Source of the DNA: an uncultured Rhodospirillales bacterium | GTDB lineage: Bacteria > Pseudomonadota > Alphaproteobacteria > ATCC43930 > CGMCC-115725 | Reading direction: 5' to 3' | DNA length: 64,000 nt | Assembly (NCBI GenBank): GCA_903822185.1 | Contig: CAIJOA010000028.1 | Coordinates: 124,001-188,000, forward strand | Shown: positions 20,763 to 30,498 of the stretch, in pieces | Position numbering within the stretch: position 1 is the stretch's first letter | Layout of the letters: each line of letters opens with the position of its first letter | Position numbers and translations under genes: made by a program | Notes under the pieces: model-generated | Told to the model about the DNA's origin: nothing | Databases searched by the model: none | What the model saw: only the letters and a program-made list of their open reading frames with translations

Positions 20763-21431
20763 TTGACCGAGGTGATCAACGCAGGATCAGCTTCCGACCT
20801 GCCACTCGGCCTGCGCGAAAGAAATAAGGCCGAGAAGTTGCGACGGCTTCGCGATGCCGCGCGAACGCTTTTCATCAAACAGGGATATGACGAAACGACG
20901 ATGCGAAGCATCGCCGAGCGCGCCGATATCGGTTTCGGTACCCTTTTTACCTATGCGTCCGATAAGCGCGATCTGTTGTTCCTGATCTTCAATGATAACC
21001 TGGATGAGACGGCTGACGCTGCGTTCAAACACGCAACGGCCAAGCGAATTTTCCTCGAACAACTGATCGCTTATTTCGAGAACTTCTATCGCTTTTTCCT
21101 GCCCCAGCCCGAGCTATCGCGCCTCGTCCTGCGCGAGATGACTTTTTATGTCAAAGGTCATCAGGCAGAACAATTTCGAGACGGCGTCAGCCGTATTTAT
21201 CACCATCTCGCCTCTTTGGCCGAGACAGCGCAGACAAGCGGCACGCTGGGGACATCGGAACAACCGGTTATCCTAGCTCAGGCACTGATGGCGACCTTCA
21301 GCCAAGAGATTCGCCGTTGGATCGCCACCGATGATCCTGATCTTTCCAAAGGCCTCGCACGCTTGCGCCGAATGCTCGCCTTGCAAATATCCGGGCTCCA
21401 GCCTCGCGAGGGGGCACTCGGACGGCGCTGA
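20763..21431 (+). CDS. TetR-family transcriptional regulator
   Basis: About 222 residues. The N-terminal helix-turn-helix reads ARTLFIKQGYDETTMRSIAE followed by RADIGFGTLFTYASDKRDLL; the rest is a helical ligand domain. I chose the TTG at 20763 because GGGAG lies 6 bp upstream; an in-frame TTG at 20721 is the alternative. It heads a plus-strand cluster (quinone oxidoreductase, solute-binding protein, crotonase) and diverges from the esterase, so it may control both directions. Ligand unknown. Confidence 0.85.
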   Translation: MTEVINAGSASDLPLGLRERNKAEKLRRLRDAARTLFIKQGYDETTMRSIAERADIGFGTLFTYASDKRDLLFLIFNDNLDETADAAFKHATAKRIFLEQLIAYFENFYRFFLPQPELSRLVLREMTFYVKGHQAEQFRDGVSRIYHHLASLAETAQTSGTLGTSEQPVILAQALMATFSQEIRRWIATDDPDLSKGLARLRRMLALQISGLQPREGALGRR

Positions 21432-21532
21432 ATCGCCACTTCAAGAAACGCATTCAGACATACTGATACTGAGAAGCAGACGCCGTCTCGACGCAAATCG
21501 GGCGCGCTTCAAACGAGGGAGGATATCGATCG

Positions 21533-22504
21533 ATGGTTCATGCAATTCGGATTCATAAGACCGGCGGCCCAGAGGTTCTGTCCTGGGAAGAAGTCACCGT
21601 CGGCAAGCCCGATCCAGGCCAAGTGCGCATTCGGCAAACGGCAGCGGGCCTGAATTTCTTCGACATTACCATCCGCGAAGGAAATTTTCCCGTCGCGCTC
21701 CCCACCGTTCTTGGCAATGAGGGCGCGGGTATCGTCGAAGAATTGGGTCCAGACGTTACCGACTTCAGCATCGGCGATCGCGTCGCCTACTGCACCGCCC
21801 CCACCGGCTCCTACGCCGAAGCACGGCTCGTACCGGCAGAGAAACTGATCAAAATTCCCGACGGCGTCAGCGATCAGGACGCAGCGGCAACACTGCTGAA
21901 GGGGCTGACAGCCTGGTATTTGCTTCGCGAAGCCTATCGCGTGAAATACGGTGAAACGATTCTTTTTCACGCCATCGCCGGGGGTGTCGGTGTCTTGGCC
22001 TGCCAATGGGCACGGCATCTCGGCGTCAACGTGATCGGCACGTGTAGCACGTCGAAGATAGCGCTCGCCAAAGCAAACGGCGCAACGCACGTCATCGATT
22101 ACACCAAGGAAGATTTTGTCCAACGCGTCATCGACATTACCGAGGGCAAGAAAGTACCCGTGGTTTTCGATTCTGTCGGCAAGGACACTTTTCTCAAGTC
22201 CATCGATTGCCTCGCGCCGCGGGGTGTTCTCGCTTCCTTCGGGTCGGCATCTGGGGCCGTCGAACCCTTCACCACGGACCTGCTCGCGATGAAGGGGGCA
22301 CTTTATGTCACGCGCCCCACCCTCGCCCATTACGCGCCGACAACCGAGACGTTGCGCACGGCGGCAAAGGAGATGTTCGACCTCGTGGCCAAAGGTATCT
22401 TGAAGGCGCATATCGGACAGACCTACCCCCTCAAAGAGGCGGCACAGGCGCACCGCGATCTCGCGGCGCGCAAAACAATTGGTTCGACAGTTTTTGCCAT
22501 ATGA
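21533..22504 (+). CDS. NADPH:quinone oxidoreductase (zinc-free MDR family)
   Basis: 323 residues. Qor-type medium-chain reductase: GLNFFDITIREG (~40), GNEGAGIVEELG, GDRVAY, the nucleotide-binding HAIAGGVGVLACQWA (~145) and a C-terminal AAQAHRDLAARKTIGSTVF. The cysteine ligands of zinc alcohol dehydrogenases are absent. It reduces quinones or enones with NADPH in the cytoplasm. It is the second gene of the TetR-led cluster, and the next gene starts 47 bp downstream. Confidence 0.9.
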   Translation: MVHAIRIHKTGGPEVLSWEEVTVGKPDPGQVRIRQTAAGLNFFDITIREGNFPVALPTVLGNEGAGIVEELGPDVTDFSIGDRVAYCTAPTGSYAEARLVPAEKLIKIPDGVSDQDAAATLLKGLTAWYLLREAYRVKYGETILFHAIAGGVGVLACQWARHLGVNVIGTCSTSKIALAKANGATHVIDYTKEDFVQRVIDITEGKKVPVVFDSVGKDTFLKSIDCLAPRGVLASFGSASGAVEPFTTDLLAMKGALYVTRPTLAHYAPTTETLRTAAKEMFDLVAKGILKAHIGQTYPLKEAAQAHRDLAARKTIGSTVFAI

Positions 22505-22551
22505 AACGGCGCGATGATCTTCGCGCGCAACAAAATGGAAAGGTGAGGAAA

Positions 22552-23529
22552 ATGACGAAGAAGAAGGCTCAATGGATTTCGTCGCTGATGATCGCCACGG
22601 CCATCGGCTCGATCGCGTTTGGTCAAACGGCGTTCGCCGCCGATAAGGTACGGGTTGCCAAATCGGCCGACGTCGCCTGGACACAGGTTTTGCTGGATGT
22701 CGGTGCGCGTGAAGGTATCTTCGCGAAATACGGTCTGGATGTCGAAGTAAGCGCGCTCGCCGGTGACGCCAAGGTTCAGCAGGCGCTGGCCGCAAACAGC
22801 ATCGAGTTCGGCCTGGGGGGCGGCCCGTCGATGGCCTTTTCCGTCAAAGGCGCTCCCGTCATCGCCGTCGCGGCTTTCGCCGCTGAACCGCGCAATATCG
22901 CCATTGTCGTAAACATGGACTCCCCGCTCAAAACGGCGGCAGACCTTAAAGGCAAGCTCATCGCTGTGACGACGGTCGGGTCCCTCACCGATTGGTTCGT
23001 CCATCATCTCTCGGCCCAAGAAGGCTGGGGTCCAGACGGCGTCAAGACGATCGCGCTTGGCTCGTTCGCTCCCGCGCTTGCCGCGATGAGGACAGGACAG
23101 GTCGATGGCGTTATGGCGTCGGTCGAAAGCGGCTACGGACTTGAAGAAAAAGGCCAGGGAAAGATTTTTGTCCGGATGGCGAAATACGCCCCGCATTTCA
23201 TCACCCATGTCATTTTCGCGCGTAACGATCTGGTCAACGACAATCCCGATCTCGTCACACGCTTCCTCAAGGGCTTTTTTGCCAGTGTCGCTTTCGAGAA
23301 AGCGAACAAGGACAAAACGACCGCCATCGCCATGGACGTCCTGCGCCAGTCCAAAACGGCGATGGATCACAGCTATGACGACGAAATCGCCATGTTCGAA
23401 GATGACGGGCATTTCGATCCGGCGGCGGTCGCCGTGATTAAAGATTCCCTGGTCGATATGGCCATGCTGCCGGAAAAGCCAAAGGACGAGCAGCTCTTCA
23501 CGACACGCTTCACCCCCGTGAAGCCGTGA
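22552..23529 (+). CDS. ABC-type solute-binding protein (NMT1/SsuA-like)
   Basis: 325 residues with a signal peptide (residues ~1-30, Lys-rich start, ending AFAAD). It has the same layout as the protein at 16875: VRVAKSADVAWTQ, VGAREGIFAKYGLDV, GDAKVQQ, GGGPSMAFSVKG, and a C-terminal DEQLFTTRF. It is periplasmic and its ligand is unknown. The ATG at 22552 follows AAAGGTGAGG; upstream in-frame codons lie inside the preceding gene and are rejected. It sits between the quinone oxidoreductase and crotonase genes with 47-bp gaps on both sides. No transporter partners are present. Confidence 0.88.
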   Translation: MTKKKAQWISSLMIATAIGSIAFGQTAFAADKVRVAKSADVAWTQVLLDVGAREGIFAKYGLDVEVSALAGDAKVQQALAANSIEFGLGGGPSMAFSVKGAPVIAVAAFAAEPRNIAIVVNMDSPLKTAADLKGKLIAVTTVGSLTDWFVHHLSAQEGWGPDGVKTIALGSFAPALAAMRTGQVDGVMASVESGYGLEEKGQGKIFVRMAKYAPHFITHVIFARNDLVNDNPDLVTRFLKGFFASVAFEKANKDKTTAIAMDVLRQSKTAMDHSYDDEIAMFEDDGHFDPAAVAVIKDSLVDMAMLPEKPKDEQLFTTRFTPVKP

Positions 23530-23576
23530 TATGAACCATCTTTCAATAACCTTTCTCGTTTTGATCGGAGCGTAAC

Positions 23577-24356
23577 GTGGCAGACGATATTCTTTACAAA
23601 GTGACCGATGGCATCGCCCGCGTCACCTTCAACCGCCCCCAGGCGCGCAATGCCTTCACCTTCGCCATGTACGAGCGTCTGGCTGAGATTTGCCAGACTG
23701 CCGAGCAGGATCGTTCGATCAAAGTGATCGTCTTGACGGGTGCCGGTGAAAAGGCATTTGCCTCCGGCACGGACATCTCCCAATTCAAAGAGTTCAAGAC
23801 GAACGAAGATGTTCTTACTTACGAAAGCCGCATCGATCGCGTTATCGGCACACTCGAGAAATGCAGCGTGCCAACGATCGCCGCGATCGCCGGGGCCTGC
23901 ACCGGCGGCGGTGGTGCGATTGCCGCAGCTTGCGATCTGCGCATCGCCACCGCCAATTCGCGTTTCGGCTTCCCGGTTGCCCGTACCCTCGGCAATTGCC
24001 TGTCGATGGGAAATTACGCACGGCTGGTTGCCTTGATCGGCATTCCGCGCGCCAAGGAGATCATCTTCACCGCAAGGCTGGTCGATGCCGATGAGGCTTT
24101 GCGTATCGGTCTCGTAAGCGAAGTCCTACCCGACGAAGCGGCGCTGATGGTACGGGCCGACGCCCTGGCCAAGACCGTCGCCAATCTGGCACCGCTGACG
24201 CTGCGTGCGACCAAGGAAGCCATGTACCGCTTGGCGCCACGCATCCCTCCCGGTGAAGGTCAGGACCTCATTCTGATGTGCTATATGAGCAAAGACTTCC
24301 GCGAAGGTTTGGATGCGTTTCTGAATAAACGCACGCCGAACTGGCAAGGCGAATAG
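23577..24356 (+). CDS. Enoyl-CoA hydratase/isomerase family (crotonase) protein
   Basis: 259 residues, GTG start. The crotonase fold is clear: VTFNRPQARNAF, oxyanion-hole segments AFASGTDISQF (~60) and GACTGGGGAIAAACD (~107), and LVDADEAL. Both catalytic glutamates of true hydratases appear replaced: alanine in GGGGAI where GGGCE is usual, and FPVAR where xPE is usual. It therefore probably catalyses another crotonase reaction (isomerisation, thioester hydrolysis, decarboxylation or C-C cleavage) on a CoA ester. It is the last gene before a strong terminator. Confidence 0.88.
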   Translation: MADDILYKVTDGIARVTFNRPQARNAFTFAMYERLAEICQTAEQDRSIKVIVLTGAGEKAFASGTDISQFKEFKTNEDVLTYESRIDRVIGTLEKCSVPTIAAIAGACTGGGGAIAAACDLRIATANSRFGFPVARTLGNCLSMGNYARLVALIGIPRAKEIIFTARLVDADEALRIGLVSEVLPDEAALMVRADALAKTVANLAPLTLRATKEAMYRLAPRIPPGEGQDLILMCYMSKDFREGLDAFLNKRTPNWQGE

Positions 24357-24361
24357 AACAA

Positions 24362-24393
24362 AAAGCCGAAGGGGAAAAAATCCCTTCGGCTTT
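24362..24393. terminator. Bidirectional intrinsic terminator
   Basis: A perfect 12-bp stem (AAAGCCGAAGGG and its complement) with an 8-base loop, flanked by A-rich and T-rich sequence on the two sides. It ends the crotonase transcript and the convergent solute-binding-protein transcript. Confidence 0.88.
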
Positions 24394-24403
24394 CGCTTTG
24401 GCG

Positions 24404-25501
24404 TTACTGCTTCAGCACGATCTTAATCAGCTTGCCCAGATCTTCGTTAATACCGGGATGCGATCCCCACCAGTCGGTCGTGACGCTGGTAAAGGTCATG
24501 CCTTCTTTTTGCAGCGCCGTTATCTCCTTATGCGTATCGGTATCGGGATAGGTATCGAGCTCGGTGCCGAACAGATCGCGCAGGATTTTGCTCTGCCCTT
24601 CCGGCGACGAGGCGTAGAGCGCGAAAAGAATCGCGGCGTTGGGATGCGCTGCATTGGTCGGCACGCCGACATAATCGTAGCGCCGCTCGCCGGCATCATG
24701 CAGCACGGCCTGATCGAGCACGCCGCGATAATGTTCGATATTGGCCTCCGACCCCGAACATGATAGCGCCAAGCCGGGAATTTCACCCGACGCGATCCGG
24801 TCGATGCCCGCACAGGCGACGAGGCCACCGATATTCGGTGCAAGCTGGCGCAGAAACGCTTCGGTCTTTTCGTAGCCCCAAACATCCTTCGCCAACAGAA
24901 CGTCGAACCCGGCGAGATAGGGCGTCGTATAAATCTTGCCCTTATATTCCGGTTTCAACAGGTCGTTCATCACCGTGGCTTTGGCGAATTGGGGTTCGAT
25001 CTTTTTGTTGTAGAGAATTCCCGGCACCTTCGTGACGATCCGAAGCGCTTGGCCGTTCGCCTCGGCGATTTCGGGCGTGATGCGGCCAGGATAAAGCTCG
25101 GTCCAAGGCACCTGCATGAACACGCCGCGCGTCAGCGTCGGCGTGAATTCGACCGCGGTGCCGTTATAGAGGTCGGTGGTTGCAGGCTGCCCCGCTTGCT
25201 TCTCTGTCTGAATCTTCGCCACCATCGGCGCGAAGGACGGTCCTGGGAAATAGGTGATGTCGAGATCGACGCCGAACATCTGCTTAACCCCGGCCTTTCC
25301 GATGCGCGCACCTTCGGGACCGCCGAGGATGTTCACGGCATAGGACAGCGTGAGCTTTCCTTCCTGCTTGGCACCGTCGATTATCTTCTGTAGGGCGGGC
25401 GACATCGGAATCGTTTCGGCACGCGCGGGGCCGAATAGGACTGTCGTTCCGACGAATGCCGCGGCAGCGGCGCTGAAAATGCGGCAGCGATCGAACTTCA
25501 T
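24404..25501 (-). CDS. ABC-type solute-binding protein (iron/polyamine-type, family 1-like)
   Basis: 365 residues with a signal peptide (residues ~1-28, ending ARAE). It is related to extracellular solute-binding family 1 / Fbp-like proteins: ALQKIIDGAKQEGKLTLSYA near the mature start, PWTELYPGRITPE, YKGKIYTTPY, and a C-terminal DTDTHKEITALQKEGM. It is periplasmic. The ATG at 25501 has GGGGAG 5 bp upstream; a TTG four codons earlier is less likely. It diverges from hyuA and is distantly similar in layout to the protein at 35366. The ligand is unknown and no permease is adjacent. Confidence 0.85.
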   Translation of the reverse strand: MKFDRCRIFSAAAAAFVGTTVLFGPARAETIPMSPALQKIIDGAKQEGKLTLSYAVNILGGPEGARIGKAGVKQMFGVDLDITYFPGPSFAPMVAKIQTEKQAGQPATTDLYNGTAVEFTPTLTRGVFMQVPWTELYPGRITPEIAEANGQALRIVTKVPGILYNKKIEPQFAKATVMNDLLKPEYKGKIYTTPYLAGFDVLLAKDVWGYEKTEAFLRQLAPNIGGLVACAGIDRIASGEIPGLALSCSGSEANIEHYRGVLDQAVLHDAGERRYDYVGVPTNAAHPNAAILFALYASSPEGQSKILRDLFGTELDTYPDTDTHKEITALQKEGMTFTSVTTDWWGSHPGINEDLGKLIKIVLKQ

Positions 25502-25699
25502 GGCGCTCCCCAAACAGATATCATTGACGCTCCCCTTTTTGGGGCTTCGATCAGTAGCATAGCAGTCCGTCCCTTGAGGCGGAAACCTTTCCGTATGTGG
25601 CTCGTGATGAACCCGCCCCTTGCGCTATAGTGGTAGAAGACCGGCCGGCGGGGCGTATCTCCCGCGAGAGCGAAGAGTACGTGTTTAGGGAGTTGAGAC

Positions 25700-27751
25700 A
25701 TGGCCTACGTGGTGGCAGTTGATATCGGCGGCACCTTCACCGATCTCGTCGCCTACGATCACGATACGCAGAAGGTGATCTACACCAAAAGTCCGACGAC
25801 CTATCACAATCTGGTCGAAGGCATCATCGACTGCTTCGACAAAGGCAAAATCACCCCGGCCGATGCAAACTTCCTCAATCACGGCACGACGCTTGTCATC
25901 AATGCCCTGATCCAACGCCGTGGTGCGAAGACCGCCCTTGTTACCTCGGCGGGATTTCGTGACGTCCTCGAAATCGCCCGCGCCAACCGCCCCGACCCCT
26001 TCGACCTGCATTACCAACGCGATGAACCGCTGATCCCGCGTGAACTGCGTTTCGAAGTTCCCGAACGCATGAACGCCGCCGGCGAGGTCATCGTGCCACT
26101 CGATCACACGGCGCTCGAAACCCTGGCGGCGGAACTGAAGCGGCTGGAGATCGAGGCCATTGCCGTCTTCTTCATGAATTCCTATCGCGACCCAGACCAT
26201 GAGTTGCGCGCCGCCGAAACGCTCCGTCGGTTGTTGCCCGACGTCTATATCACCTGCAGCACCGAGTTGACGCGGGAATGGTACGAGTATGAGCGTTGCT
26301 CGACAGCCGCGGCCAATGCATATGTCGGCCCCCAGGTGAGCAACTACATCCGCCGCCTCGAAAGTGAATTCCAAAGCAAGGGTTACGATGGTCCCATCTT
26401 TATGATGGGATCGAACGGCGGCTTGCTGTCGGTATCGCGAACCTGCCGCCAGCCGATCGGCCTCGTTGAATCAGGCCCCATCGGCGGCTGCATCGGCGCA
26501 GGCGCATTCGCCGAAGCGTTGGGCATCGACAACGTCGTCGCCTTCGACATGGGCGGCACGACGGCCAAATGCGCGCTGGTCGAGCATGGCCGCTTCGCCG
26601 TCGATTCCGTCTATTACGCCGACGGCTATGTGAAGGGGTTCCCGATCAAGTCGCCCGTCATCAACATCGTCGAGGTCGGTTCCGGCGGCGGGTCGATCCT
26701 TTGGCTCGATGACCAAAAACGGATTCACGTCGGGCCGCAAAGCGCCAGCTCGACGCCTGGTCCGGTCTGTTATCGTCGTGGCGGCACCGAGCCGACTGTG
26801 ACCGATGCAAATCTGATTCTGGGCCGGCTCAACGCCGAACGGTTTCTGGGTGGCGAGCTGACGCTCGATCCTGCCGGCGCATTGAAAGCGATGTCGGAAA
26901 AAATCGCGGGGCCGCTCGGCTATCCCGGCGAACAAGGCGCGATCGAGATGGCCGAGGGTAGCCTTGCCATCGCGACGGTGGTTATGGCGGGGGCCATTCG
27001 CCGCGTATCGATCGAGCACGGGCTCGATCCACGCGACTTCGCGCTCTTTGCTTATGGCGGTTGCGGACCACTTCACGCCGCGGCGATCGCACGCGAACTT
27101 TCGATCCCGACCGTCATCATCCCCCCAGAGCCGGGGAATTTCTCGGCCATCGGCATGTTGCTGGCCGACGCGCGGATCGATAACGCGAAGACGCTCACCG
27201 GGCTGCTGGACGAGCAGATGGTCGAAACGATGCGGCACCAATACGGCACGGTGGAAGACGAGGCGCAGGAAGCGCTGGCGCGCGAATTCGGCGCGACCGA
27301 GGTATTCTTCCAGCGTCATGCCGAAATGCGTTTTCGCGGCCAGCGGCACAATATTAAGGTCGAGCTGACCGGGCTCGACAACGTCGATTCCATCCATGAG
27401 GCATTCACCCGCGATTACAAACGGCGTTACGGCTTTGCCGATTCAAAGGCGCCTTGCGAGATTCAGGTGCTAATGGTCTCGGCCTTTGCGAAATTGCGTC
27501 GGCCCGATATCGCCCATCTGCCACGTCGTGCCGGAGCCGGCCAAGCTGAGACCACACGGCCCGTCTATTTCAAGGCCGCCGGCGGCATGGTGCCGACCAA
27601 AGTCTATGACCGCGGCACCCTTCCCGCCGGTTTCACCGCGGCGGGGCCTGCCGTGATCGAAGAATACGGCTCAACCACCGTCATCGGCCCCAAGGATCGG
27701 TTCGAGGTCGGACGGATGGGCGAAATTCGCATCAATTGCAGCGGCACGTGA
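25700..27751 (+). CDS. Hydantoinase/oxoprolinase subunit A family (HyuA-like)
   Basis: 683 residues. The N-terminal ASKHA-type phosphate loop DIGGTFTDLVAYD (8-20) and a second GGTTAKCALVE motif (~286) mark the HyuA / acetone-carboxylase-beta / 5-oxoprolinase family, which activates a substrate with ATP. It forms a complex with HyuB encoded 11 bp downstream. Family reactions include ATP-dependent hydrolysis of N-methylhydantoin or oxoproline and carboxylation of ketones such as acetophenone. Sequence alone does not choose among these. Confidence 0.92.
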   Translation: MAYVVAVDIGGTFTDLVAYDHDTQKVIYTKSPTTYHNLVEGIIDCFDKGKITPADANFLNHGTTLVINALIQRRGAKTALVTSAGFRDVLEIARANRPDPFDLHYQRDEPLIPRELRFEVPERMNAAGEVIVPLDHTALETLAAELKRLEIEAIAVFFMNSYRDPDHELRAAETLRRLLPDVYITCSTELTREWYEYERCSTAAANAYVGPQVSNYIRRLESEFQSKGYDGPIFMMGSNGGLLSVSRTCRQPIGLVESGPIGGCIGAGAFAEALGIDNVVAFDMGGTTAKCALVEHGRFAVDSVYYADGYVKGFPIKSPVINIVEVGSGGGSILWLDDQKRIHVGPQSASSTPGPVCYRRGGTEPTVTDANLILGRLNAERFLGGELTLDPAGALKAMSEKIAGPLGYPGEQGAIEMAEGSLAIATVVMAGAIRRVSIEHGLDPRDFALFAYGGCGPLHAAAIARELSIPTVIIPPEPGNFSAIGMLLADARIDNAKTLTGLLDEQMVETMRHQYGTVEDEAQEALAREFGATEVFFQRHAEMRFRGQRHNIKVELTGLDNVDSIHEAFTRDYKRRYGFADSKAPCEIQVLMVSAFAKLRRPDIAHLPRRAGAGQAETTRPVYFKAAGGMVPTKVYDRGTLPAGFTAAGPAVIEEYGSTTVIGPKDRFEVGRMGEIRINCSGT

Positions 27752-27762
27752 GGGGAAGCGAC

Positions 27763-29475
27763 ATGGACACGATCCGCCAACAGACCAAGCTCGATCCGAT
27801 CACGCTCGAAGTGCTGCGTTACGGTGTCGTTTCGATCACGGACCAAATCGACGCCAACATCACCCGCACGGCCTTCAGCCCGTATGTCTATGAATATAAG
27901 GATTTCGCCGTCGGTCTTGTCGATGTCGAGGGGCATCTCGTCGCGCAATCGACCGGCGGCATGCCGCCCTTCGTCGCGGATTCGGTCGGCACCGCGGTGC
28001 GCGACGGGCTCAAGATTTACGGGCGCGAACGGTTGTTCGAAGGCGATGTCGTCGTCTGCAATCATTCGACGGTGCAAGGCCAGCATCTCAACAACACGGT
28101 GATGTACACACCGATCTATGCCGGAACGGGCGAAAAGACCCTCGTAGGATTTTTCGCCATCAATGTTCATTGGATCGATATCGGCGGCGTGGTCAGCGGC
28201 CAGACGACCGACATCTTCATGGAAGGCCTTCAGCTTCGCTCGATCAAACTATGGTCGAAGGGCGAACCGATTGAGGAAGTCTATCGCATCATTGAAAACA
28301 ACACGCGCCTGCCGGTCGATCTGATGGGCGATATCTCGGCGCAGCTTGCCGGATGCCTGCTCGGCCGCGACCTCACCATCGCGCTCGCAAATCGCTATGG
28401 CGTCGAGACTTTCTTGTCGGCGATCGACATCATCCTCGATCAAAGCGAGGCTGCATCGCGCGCCGCGATCCGGGCGATGCCGGATGGGGTATATGAAGCG
28501 GAAACCTTCCTCGACAATGATACGGTCACCGATGTGCCGGTTCCGATCCGCTGCAAGATCACCGTCGCGGGCGACGAACTCACGGTCGATTTCAGCGAGA
28601 TCGCCGACGAAGCCGCCGGGAACATCAATTCCGGCTATTTCGGCGGCGGCATGACGGCGGCGCGGTGCGCCTTCAAATATCTGGTCATGCCGCGCGAGCC
28701 CGCCAATGAAGGCGTCTATCGGCCGCTGAAGCTGATCCTACCCGAAGGCAAGATCATCAGCGCGCGTCCGGGCTCGCCGATGGGCGGCTATCCCTTCCCG
28801 CTTCCTAGCGTGATGGACTGCGTCATCCATGCATTGGAGCGGGCTGTACCCGACCGCGTGACCGGCGCACATTTCGGCACTCATTCCGGCTTCATGGTGC
28901 ATGGCCGCCGTGCCGATGGCAGCCGCTTCCTTGGCCACGATAGCGGCCATGGCGGTTGGGGCGCGGGCTCGTTCCATGACGGCGCCGGGCCATTCCGGAC
29001 GATGGCGCATGGCGACACCCGCCTCATCCCGATGGAATTGCAAGAAAGCATCTTGCCGTTCCGCGTCGATGCGCTCGAACTTCGCGCAGACTCAGGCGGT
29101 GCAGGTAAGTTCCGCGGCGGTATGGGCTTCCGTAAGAAATACGTAATCTTGGCGCCTTGCTTTCTGCAGACGAACGTCGATCGTACGAAGTATCCGCCCT
29201 GGGGTGTTCAAGGCGGCAAGGAAGCGAAGCCCGGCCGCGTCACGCTTTATCGGACCGACGGGACGACGGAGATCGTTTCGAAGGTGAAAAACCACAAGCT
29301 CGTCCCGGGCGATATCGTCGTGCTCGAAACCGGCGGCGGCGGCGGCTGGGGTAAACCCGAGGACCGTTCGCTCGACGCGATACGCCGCGATCTGACGCGG
29401 GGGTACATCACGCCGGAAGGGGCGAAACTCGAATACGGCGTGCATATCACCGGAGACAAAATCAGCCGCGTCTAG
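27763..29475 (+). CDS. Hydantoinase B / oxoprolinase family (HyuB-like)
   Basis: 570 residues. HyuB signature features: LDPITLEVLRYGVVSI at the start, STGGMPPFVADS, GGYPFPLPSVMD, and the Gly-rich C-terminal ETGGGGGWGKPEDR. It is the catalytic partner of HyuA. The ATG at 27763 follows AGGGGAAG, while an earlier in-frame codon overlaps hyuA. A solute-binding protein and a MarR regulator follow on the same strand, making a self-contained uptake-degradation-regulation module. Confidence 0.92.
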   Translation: MDTIRQQTKLDPITLEVLRYGVVSITDQIDANITRTAFSPYVYEYKDFAVGLVDVEGHLVAQSTGGMPPFVADSVGTAVRDGLKIYGRERLFEGDVVVCNHSTVQGQHLNNTVMYTPIYAGTGEKTLVGFFAINVHWIDIGGVVSGQTTDIFMEGLQLRSIKLWSKGEPIEEVYRIIENNTRLPVDLMGDISAQLAGCLLGRDLTIALANRYGVETFLSAIDIILDQSEAASRAAIRAMPDGVYEAETFLDNDTVTDVPVPIRCKITVAGDELTVDFSEIADEAAGNINSGYFGGGMTAARCAFKYLVMPREPANEGVYRPLKLILPEGKIISARPGSPMGGYPFPLPSVMDCVIHALERAVPDRVTGAHFGTHSGFMVHGRRADGSRFLGHDSGHGGWGAGSFHDGAGPFRTMAHGDTRLIPMELQESILPFRVDALELRADSGGAGKFRGGMGFRKKYVILAPCFLQTNVDRTKYPPWGVQGGKEAKPGRVTLYRTDGTTEIVSKVKNHKLVPGDIVVLETGGGGGWGKPEDRSLDAIRRDLTRGYITPEGAKLEYGVHITGDKISRV

Positions 29476-29508
29476 CAGAGAGTACTTCAAAGATGGGGGG
29501 AGACATCG

Positions 29509-30438
29509 ATGAGATATGTCATTCGCGTTTTGTGGATTTTCGCGTTGGTCTTATCACTCGGCGTCGCGCCGGTACGAGCGGAAACCAAAATCACCATCGG
29601 CAGCGCAGGCACCGCCGGTGCGGCTCTTTTCGCCGCAAAGCATGAAGGCTTCTTTGCAAAGCGCGGCCTCGATGCCTCCATCGTCATGATCCGGCTCAAT
29701 CCGGATTTCCCGCCCGCGCTCATCGCCGGCTCGATCGATATCGCTCTTATGACGACGCCGACCTTTTTCCAGGCCATCGAAGGCGGGATCGATCTCGTCG
29801 TCCTTGCCGGTGGCACGGTAACAACGCGGGCACCGGCCGATCAGGCCGTCATTGCCGCGAACGGCAGCGGGATCAAAACAGCGCAAGACTATATCGGCCG
29901 TAAGATCGGCGTGCCGGGCATCGGCGCCGGTCTCCATGTTCTCTTCCGCTATTGGCTGGACCAGAACGGCATCGACCCTGCCAAGATCGAATTCGCTGAA
30001 ATTTCGATGCCGCAAATGCGGGATACGCTTGCCGCCAAAAGGATCGACGCCGTCGTCGCGGTCGAACCCTTCGTTTCGCAAATTCTCGGTGCGAATGTCG
30101 GTTATAAAGCCCTGTCGCTGAGCGATGAACTTCCGGTCGGGAAGCCTATGGTCATGTACACCGCCACGCGGTCCTGGTCGGAACACCATGCCGCGGACAT
30201 CAAAGCGTTCCGCGATGCGATCATCGAAGGCGGCAATTTCGCCAAGACCGAACCCGACAAGACGCGCGAAGACGTCAATATCTACGCCAAGCTTCCGCCG
30301 CAGATCATGAAGACGATCGAGATCAGCGAGCAGGTGCCTGACATCGGGCCCGACCAGCTTGCCTGGTGGTCAACCGTGATGAAACGTCAGCGGATGCTGA
30401 CCAAAGATATCGACGTGACCAATCTCGTCATGAAATAA
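29509..30438 (+). CDS. ABC-type solute-binding protein (NMT1/SsuA-like)
   Basis: 309 residues with a signal peptide (residues 1-24, ending PVRA). Mature start ETKITIGSAGTAGAALFAAK, then GFFAKRGLDASIV, SIDIALMTTPTFFQAIEGG, and IGRKIGVPGIGAGLHVLF. It is periplasmic and presumably binds the hyuAB substrate, from which it is separated by 33 bp. GGGGGGAGA precedes the ATG. It is less like the other NMT1 proteins here than they are to one another. No permease or ATPase gene is present. Confidence 0.88.
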   Translation: MRYVIRVLWIFALVLSLGVAPVRAETKITIGSAGTAGAALFAAKHEGFFAKRGLDASIVMIRLNPDFPPALIAGSIDIALMTTPTFFQAIEGGIDLVVLAGGTVTTRAPADQAVIAANGSGIKTAQDYIGRKIGVPGIGAGLHVLFRYWLDQNGIDPAKIEFAEISMPQMRDTLAAKRIDAVVAVEPFVSQILGANVGYKALSLSDELPVGKPMVMYTATRSWSEHHAADIKAFRDAIIEGGNFAKTEPDKTREDVNIYAKLPPQIMKTIEISEQVPDIGPDQLAWWSTVMKRQRMLTKDIDVTNLVMK

Positions 30439-30498
30439 ATAGAGGGTAAGCAGCCCTCGCCTTCCTAAAAGCAGGCGATTGCGCTACCCCTTAACGTC

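Noticed and set aside
21509-22795. 428-residue open frame antisense to the quinone oxidoreductase and the next gene
   Set aside because: It crosses two genes of the opposite strand with clear families, and its Arg/Cys-rich composition is not protein-like.
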